Positions 24,046-31,459 of a DNA stretch of 64,000 nt are shown in pieces. Position 1 is the first letter of the stretch. Each line of letters begins with the position of its first letter. Source of the stretch: Streptacidiphilus jeojiense (lineage in GTDB: Bacteria; Actinomycetota; Actinomycetes; Streptomycetales; Streptomycetaceae). The notes below the pieces were generated by a model. The model ran no database searches, was not told the origin of the DNA, and was given only the letters and a program-made list of their open reading frames with translations. Made by a program: the position numbers and the translations under genes. Location: positions 62,001 through 126,000 of the forward strand of contig NZ_JOEH01000011.1 in NCBI RefSeq assembly GCF_000719095.1, read 5' to 3'.

Positions 24046-24729
24046 CTACGTCGTGGTGCAGCCGGTGGGTTCGCCGGACAGCAGCGTCGTCCTGATCGCC
24101 CTCGCCGCTGTGTTGCCCTGCCCGATGGTGGCGTAGGCGAGGCCGAGAACGGAGCGGGCGGGCATCTTGGACGGGTCGATCGTGATGACCGCATCGTTGC
24201 CGTCCTGGCGCGGACTGCTGATGACGTCTCCCGGATGGAGTACCTGCGCTCCCGTCCAGGTGCAGGCCGCGTGCGGCGATACCGGAGTGCCCGCGGGCAG
24301 CGTGGTGTTGTGGAACGCCGTGGGTACACCGGCCTTGGCGAGCAGAGCCTGCAGCTCGGACTCGTCGAACAGCTGGTGCAGGGTCACGGTGACCTCGCCG
24401 GTCTTCGCGTCCGTGTGGACCGAGAATCCGGCCTCGTCCACGTTCACGACCGCGCCGTCGGCGGTCAGGGACTGCCCGGATCCCGCACCAGCCGTGCTGC
24501 CCGCCCCATTCGGTCCGGTCAACGCGACGACCAGGCTCACCGAAGCAGCGGCGACACCCAGGGCTCCGAGGGCGGGCATGGCGCGCCTGCGGCGCCGCAA
24601 CGCCCGGCCGCGGGCCAGGACGTCCTGGACCTCACGTCCACGGCGGCCCTCGTCGAAGGCGGAGCCCACCAGGCCGATCAGGGCGGCTTCGGAGACGCCG
24701 CCGTCGTGCTCTTCGAACTCTTCGATCAT
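24046..24729 (-). CDS. Membrane-anchored partner of ECF sigma (putative anti-sigma-like protein)
   Basis: A 227-residue single-pass protein. An acidic then basic cytoplasmic tail of about 48 residues (EVQDVLARGRALRRRRRAMP) leads to a membrane helix near 50-70. The extracytoplasmic domain has VTVTLHQLFDESELQALLAKAGVPTAF and two cysteines (HAACTW and a C-terminal GCTTT). Its ATG overlaps the sigma stop codon, so it is coupled to the sigma gene. The same architecture occurs at 13857-14501. No zinc-binding anti-sigma signature is seen; the assignment comes from gene order, single helix and length. Confidence 0.6.
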   Translation of the reverse strand: MIEEFEEHDGGVSEAALIGLVGSAFDEGRRGREVQDVLARGRALRRRRRAMPALGALGVAAASVSLVVALTGPNGAGSTAGAGSGQSLTADGAVVNVDEAGFSVHTDAKTGEVTVTLHQLFDESELQALLAKAGVPTAFHNTTLPAGTPVSPHAACTWTGAQVLHPGDVISSPRQDGNDAVITIDPSKMPARSVLGLAYATIGQGNTAARAIRTTLLSGEPTGCTTT

Positions 24730-25247
24730 TTCGCCGGCTCCTGCCGTGTAGTGGGGGCGAGCGCGGTGCCTAGCGCGGCGAGCGCCCTGGAAAGGTGGGT
24801 CATGACCGTGCCGGGCGTGACCCCGAGGACACGGGCCGTGGTCCTGGTGTCGAGGTCGAGGAAGATCCGCAGAACGACGACTTCTCGTTGGCGGCCGGAC
24901 AAGGTCTTGAGCGCCTGCATGACGTGCCGATCGACCTGGAGGTGTTCCGGCGAGCGGTCCTCGGCATCGTGCGAGGGGTCCCACGCCACCTCCCGGCGAC
25001 GCCGCCGCCACCAGGAGACGTGCGTGTTGAGCGCGGTCCGTACCACCCACGCGCGCGGCGCCGGGTGCCCGCGGACCTTGCGCCAGGAGGCGTAGGCCCG
25101 GGCGAACGCCTCCGCTGTCACGTCCTCGGCCAGCGACCACTCGCCCACCACCGCATAGACCGCGCGCAGGCAGTCGGCCCTGGCCTGCTCGTAGAACGCC
25201 GCGAAATCCTCGTCCTCTGGTTTCTCGTCCACACCCCTACTACGCAT
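24726..25247 (-). CDS. ECF-type RNA polymerase sigma factor (SigE-like)
   Basis: A 173-residue sigma factor. Region 2 lies around residues 10-80 (FAAFYEQARADCLRAVYAVVGEWSLAEDVTAEAFARAYASW, AWVVRTALNTHVSWWRRRRR). Region 4 is at 115-165 (LKTLSGRQREVVVLRIFLDLDTRTTARVLGVTPGTVMTHLSRALAAL). The start at MRSRGVDEK is the first plausible one; its ribosome site is weak. The partner membrane protein overlaps its stop. The gene is divergent from an SDR whose promoter carries two palindromes, in the shared 123-bp region. Regulon unknown. Confidence 0.88.
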   Translation of the reverse strand: MRSRGVDEKPEDEDFAAFYEQARADCLRAVYAVVGEWSLAEDVTAEAFARAYASWRKVRGHPAPRAWVVRTALNTHVSWWRRRRREVAWDPSHDAEDRSPEHLQVDRHVMQALKTLSGRQREVVVLRIFLDLDTRTTARVLGVTPGTVMTHLSRALAALGTALAPTTRQEPAK

Positions 25248-25294
25248 CAGCGGCAGTATCCATTGACGGCATTCACCGACAGTACGGGCCCGTT

Positions 25295-25321
25295 CCGTGA
25301 TGACACTTGGTGTCATCACGG
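25295..25321. promoter_or_regulatory. Operator 1: 12-3-12 perfect palindrome
   Basis: Arms CCGTGATGACAC and GTGTCATCACGG around TTG. First of two tandem palindromes between the divergent ECF sigma and SDR genes; its centre is 30 bp from that of the second. Confidence 0.75.
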
Positions 25322-25328
25322 GTAGAGT

Positions 25329-25347
25329 GATGACACCAAGTGTCATC
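25329..25347. promoter_or_regulatory. Operator 2: GATGACAC-N3-GTGTCATC
   Basis: Perfect 8-bp arms around CAA, same core as operator 1, and 24 bp before the SDR start codon. It would overlap the ribosome or promoter region of the SDR. No regulator gene of obvious match is adjacent. Confidence 0.7.
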
Positions 25348-25370
25348 GATGCTCTTCGGAGGTTCCTCCC

Positions 25371-26303
25371 ATGCATGTCTTTGTCACCGGTGCTTCCGGC
25401 CACCTGGGCTCCGCGGTCGTCCCGGAACTGCTCGCCGCCGGCCACCGGGTGGTCGGCCTGGCCCGCTCCGACTCCTCGGCCGCCGCGGTCGCCGCACTCG
25501 GCGCCGAGGTCCGCCGCGGTGACCTGGACGACCTCGACGGTCTGCGCGAGGCCGCCACGGCCGCGGACGGCGTCATCCACCTCGCCTTCAAGCACGAGGC
25601 GATGCGCACCGGCGCCTTCGCCGAGGCCGTGGAGGCCGACCGGATCGCCGTGGAGGCCATCAGCGACGCACTGGCCCGCTCCGGTACCGGCAAGCCCCTG
25701 GTCATCGCCTCGGGCACGCTGATGCTCGCCCTCGGCGGCATCAGCGGACGGCCCGGCACCGAGGCCGACGCCCTTCCGGGCGGCCCCCGGACAGACACCG
25801 AGAACGCGGTGATCGCGATGGCCGAGCGCGGAGTGCGCTCCTCGGCCGTGCGGCTGCCCCCGCTGGTCCACAGCGACCTCGACCACCACGGCTTCACCCC
25901 CTCCCTGATCGGCTTCGCCCGCGCCAACGGCTACTCCGGCTACCCCGGCGACGGCGACAACCGCTGGCCCGCCGGCCACACCCTGGACATCGCCCGACTG
26001 TTCCGGCTCGCCCTGGAGCAGGCCCCGGCCGGCTCCAGGCTGCACGCCGTCGCCGACGAGGGCGTGCCGACCCGACAGATCGCCGAGGCCATCGCCCGCA
26101 ACCTGGACCTCCCCGCGAAGGCCGTCCCGGCCGAGGAGGTACCCGCCTACTTCCAGTTCATGGCCGCCTTCATCGGCCTGGACAACCTCACCTCCGCCGC
26201 CCGCACCCGCGAACTGCTCGGCTGGGAGCCGACCCACCCCGACCTGATCACCGACATCGACGCGGGCCACTACTTCGCCCCCGAAGGCGACCGGCAGGCC
26301 TGA
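25371..26303 (+). CDS. Extended SDR / NAD-dependent epimerase-like oxidoreductase
   Basis: A 310-residue protein with the extended-SDR cofactor loop VTGASGHLGSAV at residues 5-16, then a DLDD acidic site and LVIASGTLMLALGG. The usual Tyr-x3-Lys pair is not obvious. RLPPLVHSDLDHHGF and the C-terminal ELLGWEPTHPDLITDI are typical of the 'SDR family oxidoreductase / NAD-dependent epimerase' group of streptomycetes. GGAGG precedes the ATG. Control by an unidentified repressor through the two tandem palindromes is likely. Its real substrate is unknown. Confidence 0.87.
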   Translation: MHVFVTGASGHLGSAVVPELLAAGHRVVGLARSDSSAAAVAALGAEVRRGDLDDLDGLREAATAADGVIHLAFKHEAMRTGAFAEAVEADRIAVEAISDALARSGTGKPLVIASGTLMLALGGISGRPGTEADALPGGPRTDTENAVIAMAERGVRSSAVRLPPLVHSDLDHHGFTPSLIGFARANGYSGYPGDGDNRWPAGHTLDIARLFRLALEQAPAGSRLHAVADEGVPTRQIAEAIARNLDLPAKAVPAEEVPAYFQFMAAFIGLDNLTSAARTRELLGWEPTHPDLITDIDAGHYFAPEGDRQA

Positions 26304-26441
26304 TCCACACACCCGTCCCCCGGCCCTGCTCCGCCACCCTGCTGAATCCGCGGCGCATCCGGGGGACACCCTCCCCTCCGGCACCAGGCCGGTGCCGGCG
26401 CCGGGTACGTTGCGCCGGGAGCCGATCGAAGGAGGCGGAGC

Positions 26442-27695
26442 ATGGACCGGACCGTGATCGCGGGACTCGCTGACCTGCGCGAGGACCTGGCCGCGTTCTA
26501 CCGGGACCTGCACCAGCACCCGGAGCTGTCGCTGCAGGAGACCCGGACGGCCGGCCTGCTCGCCCAGCGTCTGCGCGAGGCCGGCGTCGACGAGGTCGCC
26601 GAGCAGGTCGGCACCACCGGTGTGGTCGGCGTGGTGCGCAACGGGGACGGCCCGGTGGTGATGCTGCGCGCCGACTTCGACGCGCTGCCGGTGGAGGAGA
26701 AGACCGGCCTGCCCTACGCCAGCCGGGCGCGCGGGACGGACCCCGACGGCCGCGACGTCCCGGTGATGCACGCCTGCGGGCACGACATGCACGCCGCCTG
26801 TCTGATCGGCGCCGCAACCCTGCTGGCCGGGGCGCGCGAGTCCTGGCGCGGCACGCTGCTGGTGGTCTTCCAGCCCGCCGAGGAACTCGCCGTGGGCGCC
26901 CGCGGCATGATCGACGACGGGCTGTTCGAACGGTTCCCGGCACCGCAGATCGTGCTGGGACAACATGTGGCGCCACTGCCGGCCGGCTTCATCGGCTACG
27001 GCACCGGCCCGGTGATGGCCGCCGCCGACTCCCTCGGCATCACCCTGCACGGCCGCGGTGCGCACGGCTCCCGCCCGGAGGCCTCGGTGGACCCGGTGCT
27101 GATGGCCGCTCACCTGGTCACCCGGCTGCAGGGCATCGTGTCCCGCGAGGTGCCGCCGGCCGAGTCCGCCGTGGTCACCGTGGGCCGACTGCAGGCGGGC
27201 ACCAAGGACAACATCATTCCCGACTCCGCCGAACTCGGCGTCAACATCCGTACCTACACCCCGCAGACCCGCGACCTGGTCCGGGCCGCGGTCGAGCGCA
27301 TCGTCCGCGCCGAGTCCGCGGCCGGCGCCGCCGTGAGCGAACCGACGCTGACCTGGTTCGGCAGCACCCCGGCGCTGGTCAGCGATCCGACCGCGACGCA
27401 GACCACGATCGCCGCCTTCACCGAGCACTTCGGCGAGCAGCGGATCCAGACCATGCCGCTGGTGAACGCGAGCGAGGACATCGGCGTGTTCGGCGAGGCG
27501 CTCCAGGTGCCGACCGTCTTCTGGTTCTGGGGCGGACTGGACCCCGAGACCGTCATCACCGCGATGCAGGAGGACCGGTTCGACCAGATCCCCGGCAACC
27601 ACTCCCCCTTCTTCGCGCCGCTGGTCGAACCCACCCTCAGCACCGGCGTCGAGGCCCTCACCCTGGCCGCGCTGACCTGGCTCGACACGCCCTGA
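26442..27695 (+). CDS. M20-family amidohydrolase
   Basis: A 417-residue metal-dependent hydrolase of the M20/amidohydrolase group (IAA-amino acid hydrolase, hippurate hydrolase and N-acyl amino acid amidohydrolase relatives). DLHQHPELSLQE opens the fold. Metal-ligand motifs are HACGHDMHAA and FQPAEELAVGARGMIDDG; the lid domain includes GRGAHGSRPEASVDP, and a late His appears in NHSPFF. No signal peptide, so cytoplasmic. It is monocistronic, followed by a large palindrome before a convergent gene. It is expected to hydrolyse an N-acyl amino acid; the acyl group is unknown. Confidence 0.9.
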   Translation: MDRTVIAGLADLREDLAAFYRDLHQHPELSLQETRTAGLLAQRLREAGVDEVAEQVGTTGVVGVVRNGDGPVVMLRADFDALPVEEKTGLPYASRARGTDPDGRDVPVMHACGHDMHAACLIGAATLLAGARESWRGTLLVVFQPAEELAVGARGMIDDGLFERFPAPQIVLGQHVAPLPAGFIGYGTGPVMAAADSLGITLHGRGAHGSRPEASVDPVLMAAHLVTRLQGIVSREVPPAESAVVTVGRLQAGTKDNIIPDSAELGVNIRTYTPQTRDLVRAAVERIVRAESAAGAAVSEPTLTWFGSTPALVSDPTATQTTIAAFTEHFGEQRIQTMPLVNASEDIGVFGEALQVPTVFWFWGGLDPETVITAMQEDRFDQIPGNHSPFFAPLVEPTLSTGVEALTLAALTWLDTP

Positions 27696-27718
27696 GCCTG
27701 AGCCTGACCCAGGCCCAG

Positions 27719-27738
27719 GCTCGGGCCCGGGCCCGAGC
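27719..27738. terminator. GC-rich palindrome between convergent genes
   Basis: GCTCGGGCCCGGGCCCGAGC is a perfect 20-bp palindrome inside a 50-bp stretch built from GAGCC/CAGGC-like repeats. It separates convergent amidohydrolase and CoA-transferase genes and probably ends both transcripts. Confidence 0.55.
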
Positions 27739-27750
27739 CCGAGCCCGGTG

Positions 27751-29163
27751 TCAGTCCGTCCCGGTCCAGCGCGGGAGGTCGCTGCCCCAGCGGGTCGACG
27801 CCCGGGCCCAGGTCCCGGGGCCGCCCTCGTAGTTGACGGGCGGGAGGGCGTACCTCAGCCGGCCGTAGCCGGAATCCGTCTCCGCCAGCCAGCGTTCGGG
27901 GTCCGGGTCACCCGCCGGCACCGGTGTCTTCTTGATCCCGCGCACCAGCCAGGCCGCCGTTCCTGCCAGCGAGAACTGCAACTCAGTACCAGAGCCGGTC
28001 AGTTGACGCTCAGTCAGAGCACGGAGCACCGCGGCGGCAAGCAGATAGCCGGTGCCGTGGTCCAGTGCCTGGGCGGGCAGCACCCCGGGACTTCCGCCGC
28101 CCGGCATTCCGTCGCCGTCGCCGCGCTCGATGGCGGCGATGCCGCTCGCGGCCTGGACCAGGCTGTCGAAGCCGCGCCGCTGCGACCACGGCCCCGACCG
28201 GCCCCAGGCGGAGAGGTGGGCGACGATCAGGCCGGGGCGGCGCTCCAACAGGGCCGCCGGGGACAGCCCGTGCCGGTCCAACGCGCCGGGACGGTAACCG
28301 GTCACCACCACGTCCGCCGTGTCGAGCAGGGTCTCGAAGGTCTGCCGGTCCTGGGCCGCGGTGAGGTCCAGCAGCGTGGAGCGCTTGCCCATCCCGGTGT
28401 CCGTGTGGGCGTCCGCGTCCTCGCGGAGCGACGGCGTGTCGACGCGCAGCACGTCCGCGCCGAGCAGGGCGAGCGTGCGGGTCGAGACCGGTCCCGCGAT
28501 CACCCGGGTCAGGTCGAGCACCCGGACCCCGCTCGCGGGCAGCGGCCCCGGTGGCAGCACCCGGGGAGCCGCTCCGCCCGCCCCCGACGTCCGATGCATC
28601 GTCACCAGTGGCCGGTCGTCCAGCAGTTGGGCTCCGTCCTCGGCCGACCGCGCCACCGCGACGGCCAGGCCGCCGCGGGCGTAGACGTCCTCCTGGACCG
28701 AGCGTGCGGGACGCGAGGCCAGGGTCCGCGCCAGCGTCCGTGCCAACTCCTGGTCGTCGCCGGTGTCCGGGATGCCCACGGCGTCCAACAGGCGGGCGCG
28801 GTGGTGCGGGTAGTTGGCGTGGGTGCGCACCCAGCCGTCGTCCGCGCGCCAGAAGCCGGACAGCGGCGCGAAGGACACGGCGGCCCGGCCCTCGATCCGC
28901 AGGTGGCGCTCGCTGACGAACGCCGCCGCCACCGCACCCTCGTTCACCCGCACCGCCGGAACGGGAGTCCCGTTGCGCCCGGCCAGCAGCTCCGCCGCCG
29001 CCAGCGAGCAGACCCCCACGCAGGCCCGCGCCAGCTCACGCACGGGCAGTCGGGCCGGCAGGACGTTGCCCGCCCCCTGGTAGGAGACCCCGGCCGCCAA
29101 CTCGGCGCGGCCTCCCAGTGCGTCCCAGGCGTCAACGGTCGCGGCATCGTCTGTGCACGTCAT
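27751..29163 (-). CDS. CaiB/BaiF-type (family III) CoA-transferase with rearranged lobes
   Basis: A 470-residue family III CoA-transferase. The normal N-terminal signature GVRVLDLTRVIAGPVSTRTLALLGADVLRVDTPS appears only at about residue 220. It is preceded by about 200 residues that resemble the family's later part (DDGWVRTHANYPHHRARLLDAVGI). VVTGYRPGALDRHGL and LSAWGRSGPWSQRRGFDSLVQAASG follow in normal order. Family members move CoA between carboxylic acids using an Asp nucleophile. The duplicated or permuted layout is odd but may be a known streptomycete subtype. The isochorismatase-like gene lies upstream, same strand, about 57 bp away. Confidence 0.8.
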   Translation of the reverse strand: MTCTDDAATVDAWDALGGRAELAAGVSYQGAGNVLPARLPVRELARACVGVCSLAAAELLAGRNGTPVPAVRVNEGAVAAAFVSERHLRIEGRAAVSFAPLSGFWRADDGWVRTHANYPHHRARLLDAVGIPDTGDDQELARTLARTLASRPARSVQEDVYARGGLAVAVARSAEDGAQLLDDRPLVTMHRTSGAGGAAPRVLPPGPLPASGVRVLDLTRVIAGPVSTRTLALLGADVLRVDTPSLREDADAHTDTGMGKRSTLLDLTAAQDRQTFETLLDTADVVVTGYRPGALDRHGLSPAALLERRPGLIVAHLSAWGRSGPWSQRRGFDSLVQAASGIAAIERGDGDGMPGGGSPGVLPAQALDHGTGYLLAAAVLRALTERQLTGSGTELQFSLAGTAAWLVRGIKKTPVPAGDPDPERWLAETDSGYGRLRYALPPVNYEGGPGTWARASTRWGSDLPRWTGTD

Positions 29164-29220
29164 GCCGCAATTCTGGCGGACGGCGGCCAGCGGCCGGGCG
29201 CGGGGGCCCGGGTCGCCAGG

Positions 29221-29745
29221 TCACTCGCGCAGTTCGGCGACCTCGGTCGAGTCCAGCACCCGGGCGATGCGCCACAGGCCGATCCAGCTCTCCGGGAAGG
29301 CGGACTCCTCGACCAGCGCGGCGTGCACCCGAGGGTCGGGGTCGGCGCAGGCGTCGGCGCAGACCGCGACCTGGTAGCCGGTGTCGTACGCCCAGCGGGC
29401 GGTGGACAGCACCGTGCCCGAGGTCGCCACACCGGCGATGACCACCCGTTCGACGCCGGCCGCCCGCAGCCGGGCGTCCAGGTCGGTGCTGGCGAACGCC
29501 CCCATGGTGGACTTGCCCAGCACCGGCTCGTCGCCCACCGGGCCCAGCAGCGGGTGCAGTTGGCCGAGCATCGCCTCGTGGACGACGTGGAACACCGGCA
29601 GTCCCGCGCCCCGCGCCGACGCCAGTGCGTTCGCGGCGTTCGCCGCGACGTCGGCGTCGTGGCTGAAGTTCTCCACGATGTAGGTCGCGAAGTCCAGCGC
29701 GAGGAACGCTGTCCGCGCCGGCGCGGTCCGATCATCCATGGTCAT
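29221..29745 (-). CDS. Isochorismatase-like protein lacking the catalytic cysteine
   Basis: A 174-residue protein of the isochorismatase/cysteine hydrolase fold. Asp18 in LALDFA, Lys78 in VLGKST and the loop GVATSGTVLST are recognisable. The residue that is Cys in cysteine hydrolases is Thr111 here, so it is either a true isochorismatase-type (non-cysteine) variant or a changed enzyme. GAGGGAG precedes the first ATG; a second ATG two codons on is possible. It is divergent from a TetR gene, with two direct-repeat operator candidates between them. The CoA-transferase lies downstream on the same strand. Confidence 0.78.
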   Translation of the reverse strand: MTMDDRTAPARTAFLALDFATYIVENFSHDADVAANAANALASARGAGLPVFHVVHEAMLGQLHPLLGPVGDEPVLGKSTMGAFASTDLDARLRAAGVERVVIAGVATSGTVLSTARWAYDTGYQVAVCADACADPDPRVHAALVEESAFPESWIGLWRIARVLDSTEVAELRE

Positions 29746-29783
29746 CCGGTCTGTTCTCCCTCGGCGAGGACGTCCGGGCGCTC

Positions 29784-29805
29784 AATCGGAGAGTGCGCCC
29801 CGGTT
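29784..29805. promoter_or_regulatory. Candidate TetR operator, repeat 1
   Basis: First of two copies of a 22-bp element that begins AATCGGAGA and ends GCGCCCCGGTT. Its ends form an imperfect dyad (AATCGGAG against CCCCGGTT, 6 of 8 positions). It lies between the divergent isochorismatase-like and tetR genes. Confidence 0.6.
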
Positions 29806-29824
29806 AGGTCGGTCACGCTAGCAT

Positions 29825-29846
29825 AATCGGAGACAGCGCCCCGGTT
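29825..29846. promoter_or_regulatory. Candidate TetR operator, repeat 2
   Basis: Second copy of the 22-bp element, 41 bp from the first (about four helical turns), with only two differences in the middle. It lies 38 bp before the chosen tetR start. Confidence 0.6.
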
Positions 29847-29883
29847 GTACCCCGATCAGTCGGACGTCAGGACGGAGACCCAC

Positions 29884-30516
29884 GTGCAGGCCGAGCAGAG
29901 ACCGCTGCGCGCCGATGCCCGCCGCAACCGGGAACGGTTGCTGGAAGTGGCCCGGCAGGCCTTCGCCGCCGAGGGGCTCGCCGTCCCGCTGGACGAGATC
30001 GCCCGCCGGGCCGGGGTCGGTCCCGGCACCCTCTACCGGCACTTCCCCACCAAGGAGTCGCTGTTCGAAGCCGTCGTCCACGCGCGCCTGCGGCACCTGG
30101 TGGACCAGGCCCGGGACCTGCCCGAGGACGGCGGCGACCCCGGGGCGGCACTGTTCCTGATGCTGGACCGCATCGTCGCCGACGCGACCGCCAAGGCCGA
30201 CCTGGTCGACGCCCTGGCCGGCGCCGGCGTCGAGGTCCGGACCGCGGTCGCCGGCTCGGCCGCGGACCTGCGCGCCGAGATGGGCCGGCTGCTGGCCGCG
30301 GCCCAGCAGTCCGGCACCGTCCGCGACGACATCGACACCGCCGACCTGATGACCGTCCTGTCGGGCGTACTGCTCGCCCTGCGCCACCCGGCCACCCGGG
30401 TCACCGACCCCCGACGCACCCTGGCCATCCTCCGCGACGGCCTACGGGCCGTGCCCGCGGTCAGCCCGGCTCGGGGAGCGAGCCCCGCCCGGCGGTCTCG
30501 GACCGGTGCCGGGTGA
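29884..30516 (+). CDS. TetR-family transcriptional regulator
   Basis: A 210-residue TetR protein. The HTH region reads RRNRERLLEVARQAFAAEG followed by VPLDEIARRAGVGPGTLYRHFPTKESLFEAV, a textbook match. The C-terminal domain matches the SbtR-like subgroup (ADLMTVLSGVLLALRHPA). The GTG start has GGAG six bases upstream; an in-frame start 39 bases earlier overlaps the second operator and is less likely. It probably represses itself and the divergent isochorismatase-like/CoA-transferase unit through the two 22-bp repeats. Its 3' end overlaps the convergent membrane-protein gene by 56 bp. Confidence 0.9.
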   Translation: MQAEQRPLRADARRNRERLLEVARQAFAAEGLAVPLDEIARRAGVGPGTLYRHFPTKESLFEAVVHARLRHLVDQARDLPEDGGDPGAALFLMLDRIVADATAKADLVDALAGAGVEVRTAVAGSAADLRAEMGRLLAAAQQSGTVRDDIDTADLMTVLSGVLLALRHPATRVTDPRRTLAILRDGLRAVPAVSPARGASPARRSRTGAG

Positions 30517-31240
30517 CGACCAGCGCCAGCACCGCGACCAGGACCGCCCCGGTGGCCAGGCTCATCGGGCCGGTCCCCAGCTGCAGCCCGTCGCCGTAGG
30601 GCGCCGGGACTCCCAGCCAGTCGGCGAAGGACGCACCCAGCGGACGGGTGATGGTGTAGGCGAACCAGAACGCGAAGACCTCGTTGAACCGCAGCCACTT
30701 GTACCCGGCAGCAGGCACCAGGATGACCGCGAGGAACACGAAGGTGGACGCCAGGGTGCCCAGGCCGAGCGGTCCGGCCACGAAGTCACCGGCCGCCGTT
30801 CCCAGCGCGAAGGTGAAGATGACGGTCAGCCAGTAGAACATCTCGCGTGCACGGGTGTTGATGGAGTGCATGTCCAGGGTCCGCTGGCTGCCGTACCAGC
30901 CGGCGAACACCACCGCCTGCAGCACCAGCAGCATCAACGTGGAGCCCCACAGCGGCATCCCCAGGTCCTGGTTCAGGTAGTCCGCCGACATGGTGCCGAA
31001 GATGCTCACGGCGGTCACCGTCAGCCAGTAGACGACCGGGGTGTACGTCCTGGTGGACACCTGCGCCACCAGGCAGCCGGCCAACAGTGCCATCGCCATC
31101 AGAATGGCCGCGTTCCGGCCGATGTAGTCGTTGAAGAAGACGTAGTCGGAGAATGCCTCACCGAATGCCGTCGTCCCCAGCTTCGCCACCCAGAAAATGA
31201 GCGTGACTTCCGGAACCTTCGTTGCCGTGCCTTGTTTCAT
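30461..31240 (-). CDS. COG4705-type multi-pass membrane protein
   Basis: A 259-residue integral membrane protein with seven or eight helices. It has two internally related parts: VPEVTLIFWVAKLGTTAFGEAFSDYVF near the start and YWLTVIFTFALGTAAGDF near residue 140. Each ends with an acidic residue in a helix, as in the uncharacterised COG4705 'membrane-anchored protein' family. GAGGAGAAAA precedes the ATG. It is convergent with tetR (56-bp overlap of coding ends) and about 220 bp from the two-component system. Repeated GTxxGD-type motifs suggest transport, but no function is established. Confidence 0.8.
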   Translation of the reverse strand: MKQGTATKVPEVTLIFWVAKLGTTAFGEAFSDYVFFNDYIGRNAAILMAMALLAGCLVAQVSTRTYTPVVYWLTVTAVSIFGTMSADYLNQDLGMPLWGSTLMLLVLQAVVFAGWYGSQRTLDMHSINTRAREMFYWLTVIFTFALGTAAGDFVAGPLGLGTLASTFVFLAVILVPAAGYKWLRFNEVFAFWFAYTITRPLGASFADWLGVPAPYGDGLQLGTGPMSLATGAVLVAVLALVVTRHRSETAGRGSLPEPG

Positions 31241-31356
31241 GAGTGCTTTTCTCCTCTGTCGGCCCGCGGTTCGACGTGGCTCCGGCGGGGTGCACCGAAG
31301 CGTACGAAGCCGACCCGGACCTGGGGATCAGCCGATCGTCATCATTTCCCGGCAGC

Positions 31357-31376
31357 TGTAAGACCTTTGGATGACA
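31357..31376 (+). repeat. Direct repeat 1 upstream of histidine kinase
   Basis: TGTAAGACCTTTGGATGACA. A related 20-mer occurs 50 bp downstream (16 of 20 identical). It is a candidate response-regulator or operator site. Confidence 0.5.
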
Positions 31377-31406
31377 CAGCCCCGGGCCGAGCGCTGCCCG
31401 GAAATG

Positions 31407-31426
31407 TGTAGGACCTTTGTCTGACG
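31407..31426 (+). repeat. Direct repeat 2 upstream of histidine kinase
   Basis: TGTAGGACCTTTGTCTGACG, partner of the repeat at 31357. It lies 34 bp before the kinase start codon. Confidence 0.5.
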
Positions 31427-31459
31427 GCACGACGGAAGAACGCCGGTACGCTCGGAACG

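Noticed and set aside
24726-27602. Very long reverse-strand open frame (over 950 codons) across the SDR and amidohydrolase genes
   Set aside because: It is antisense shadow caused by high GC3. Only the first ~173 codons at its 3' end are the real ECF sigma gene; the rest lies opposite two clear plus-strand enzymes.
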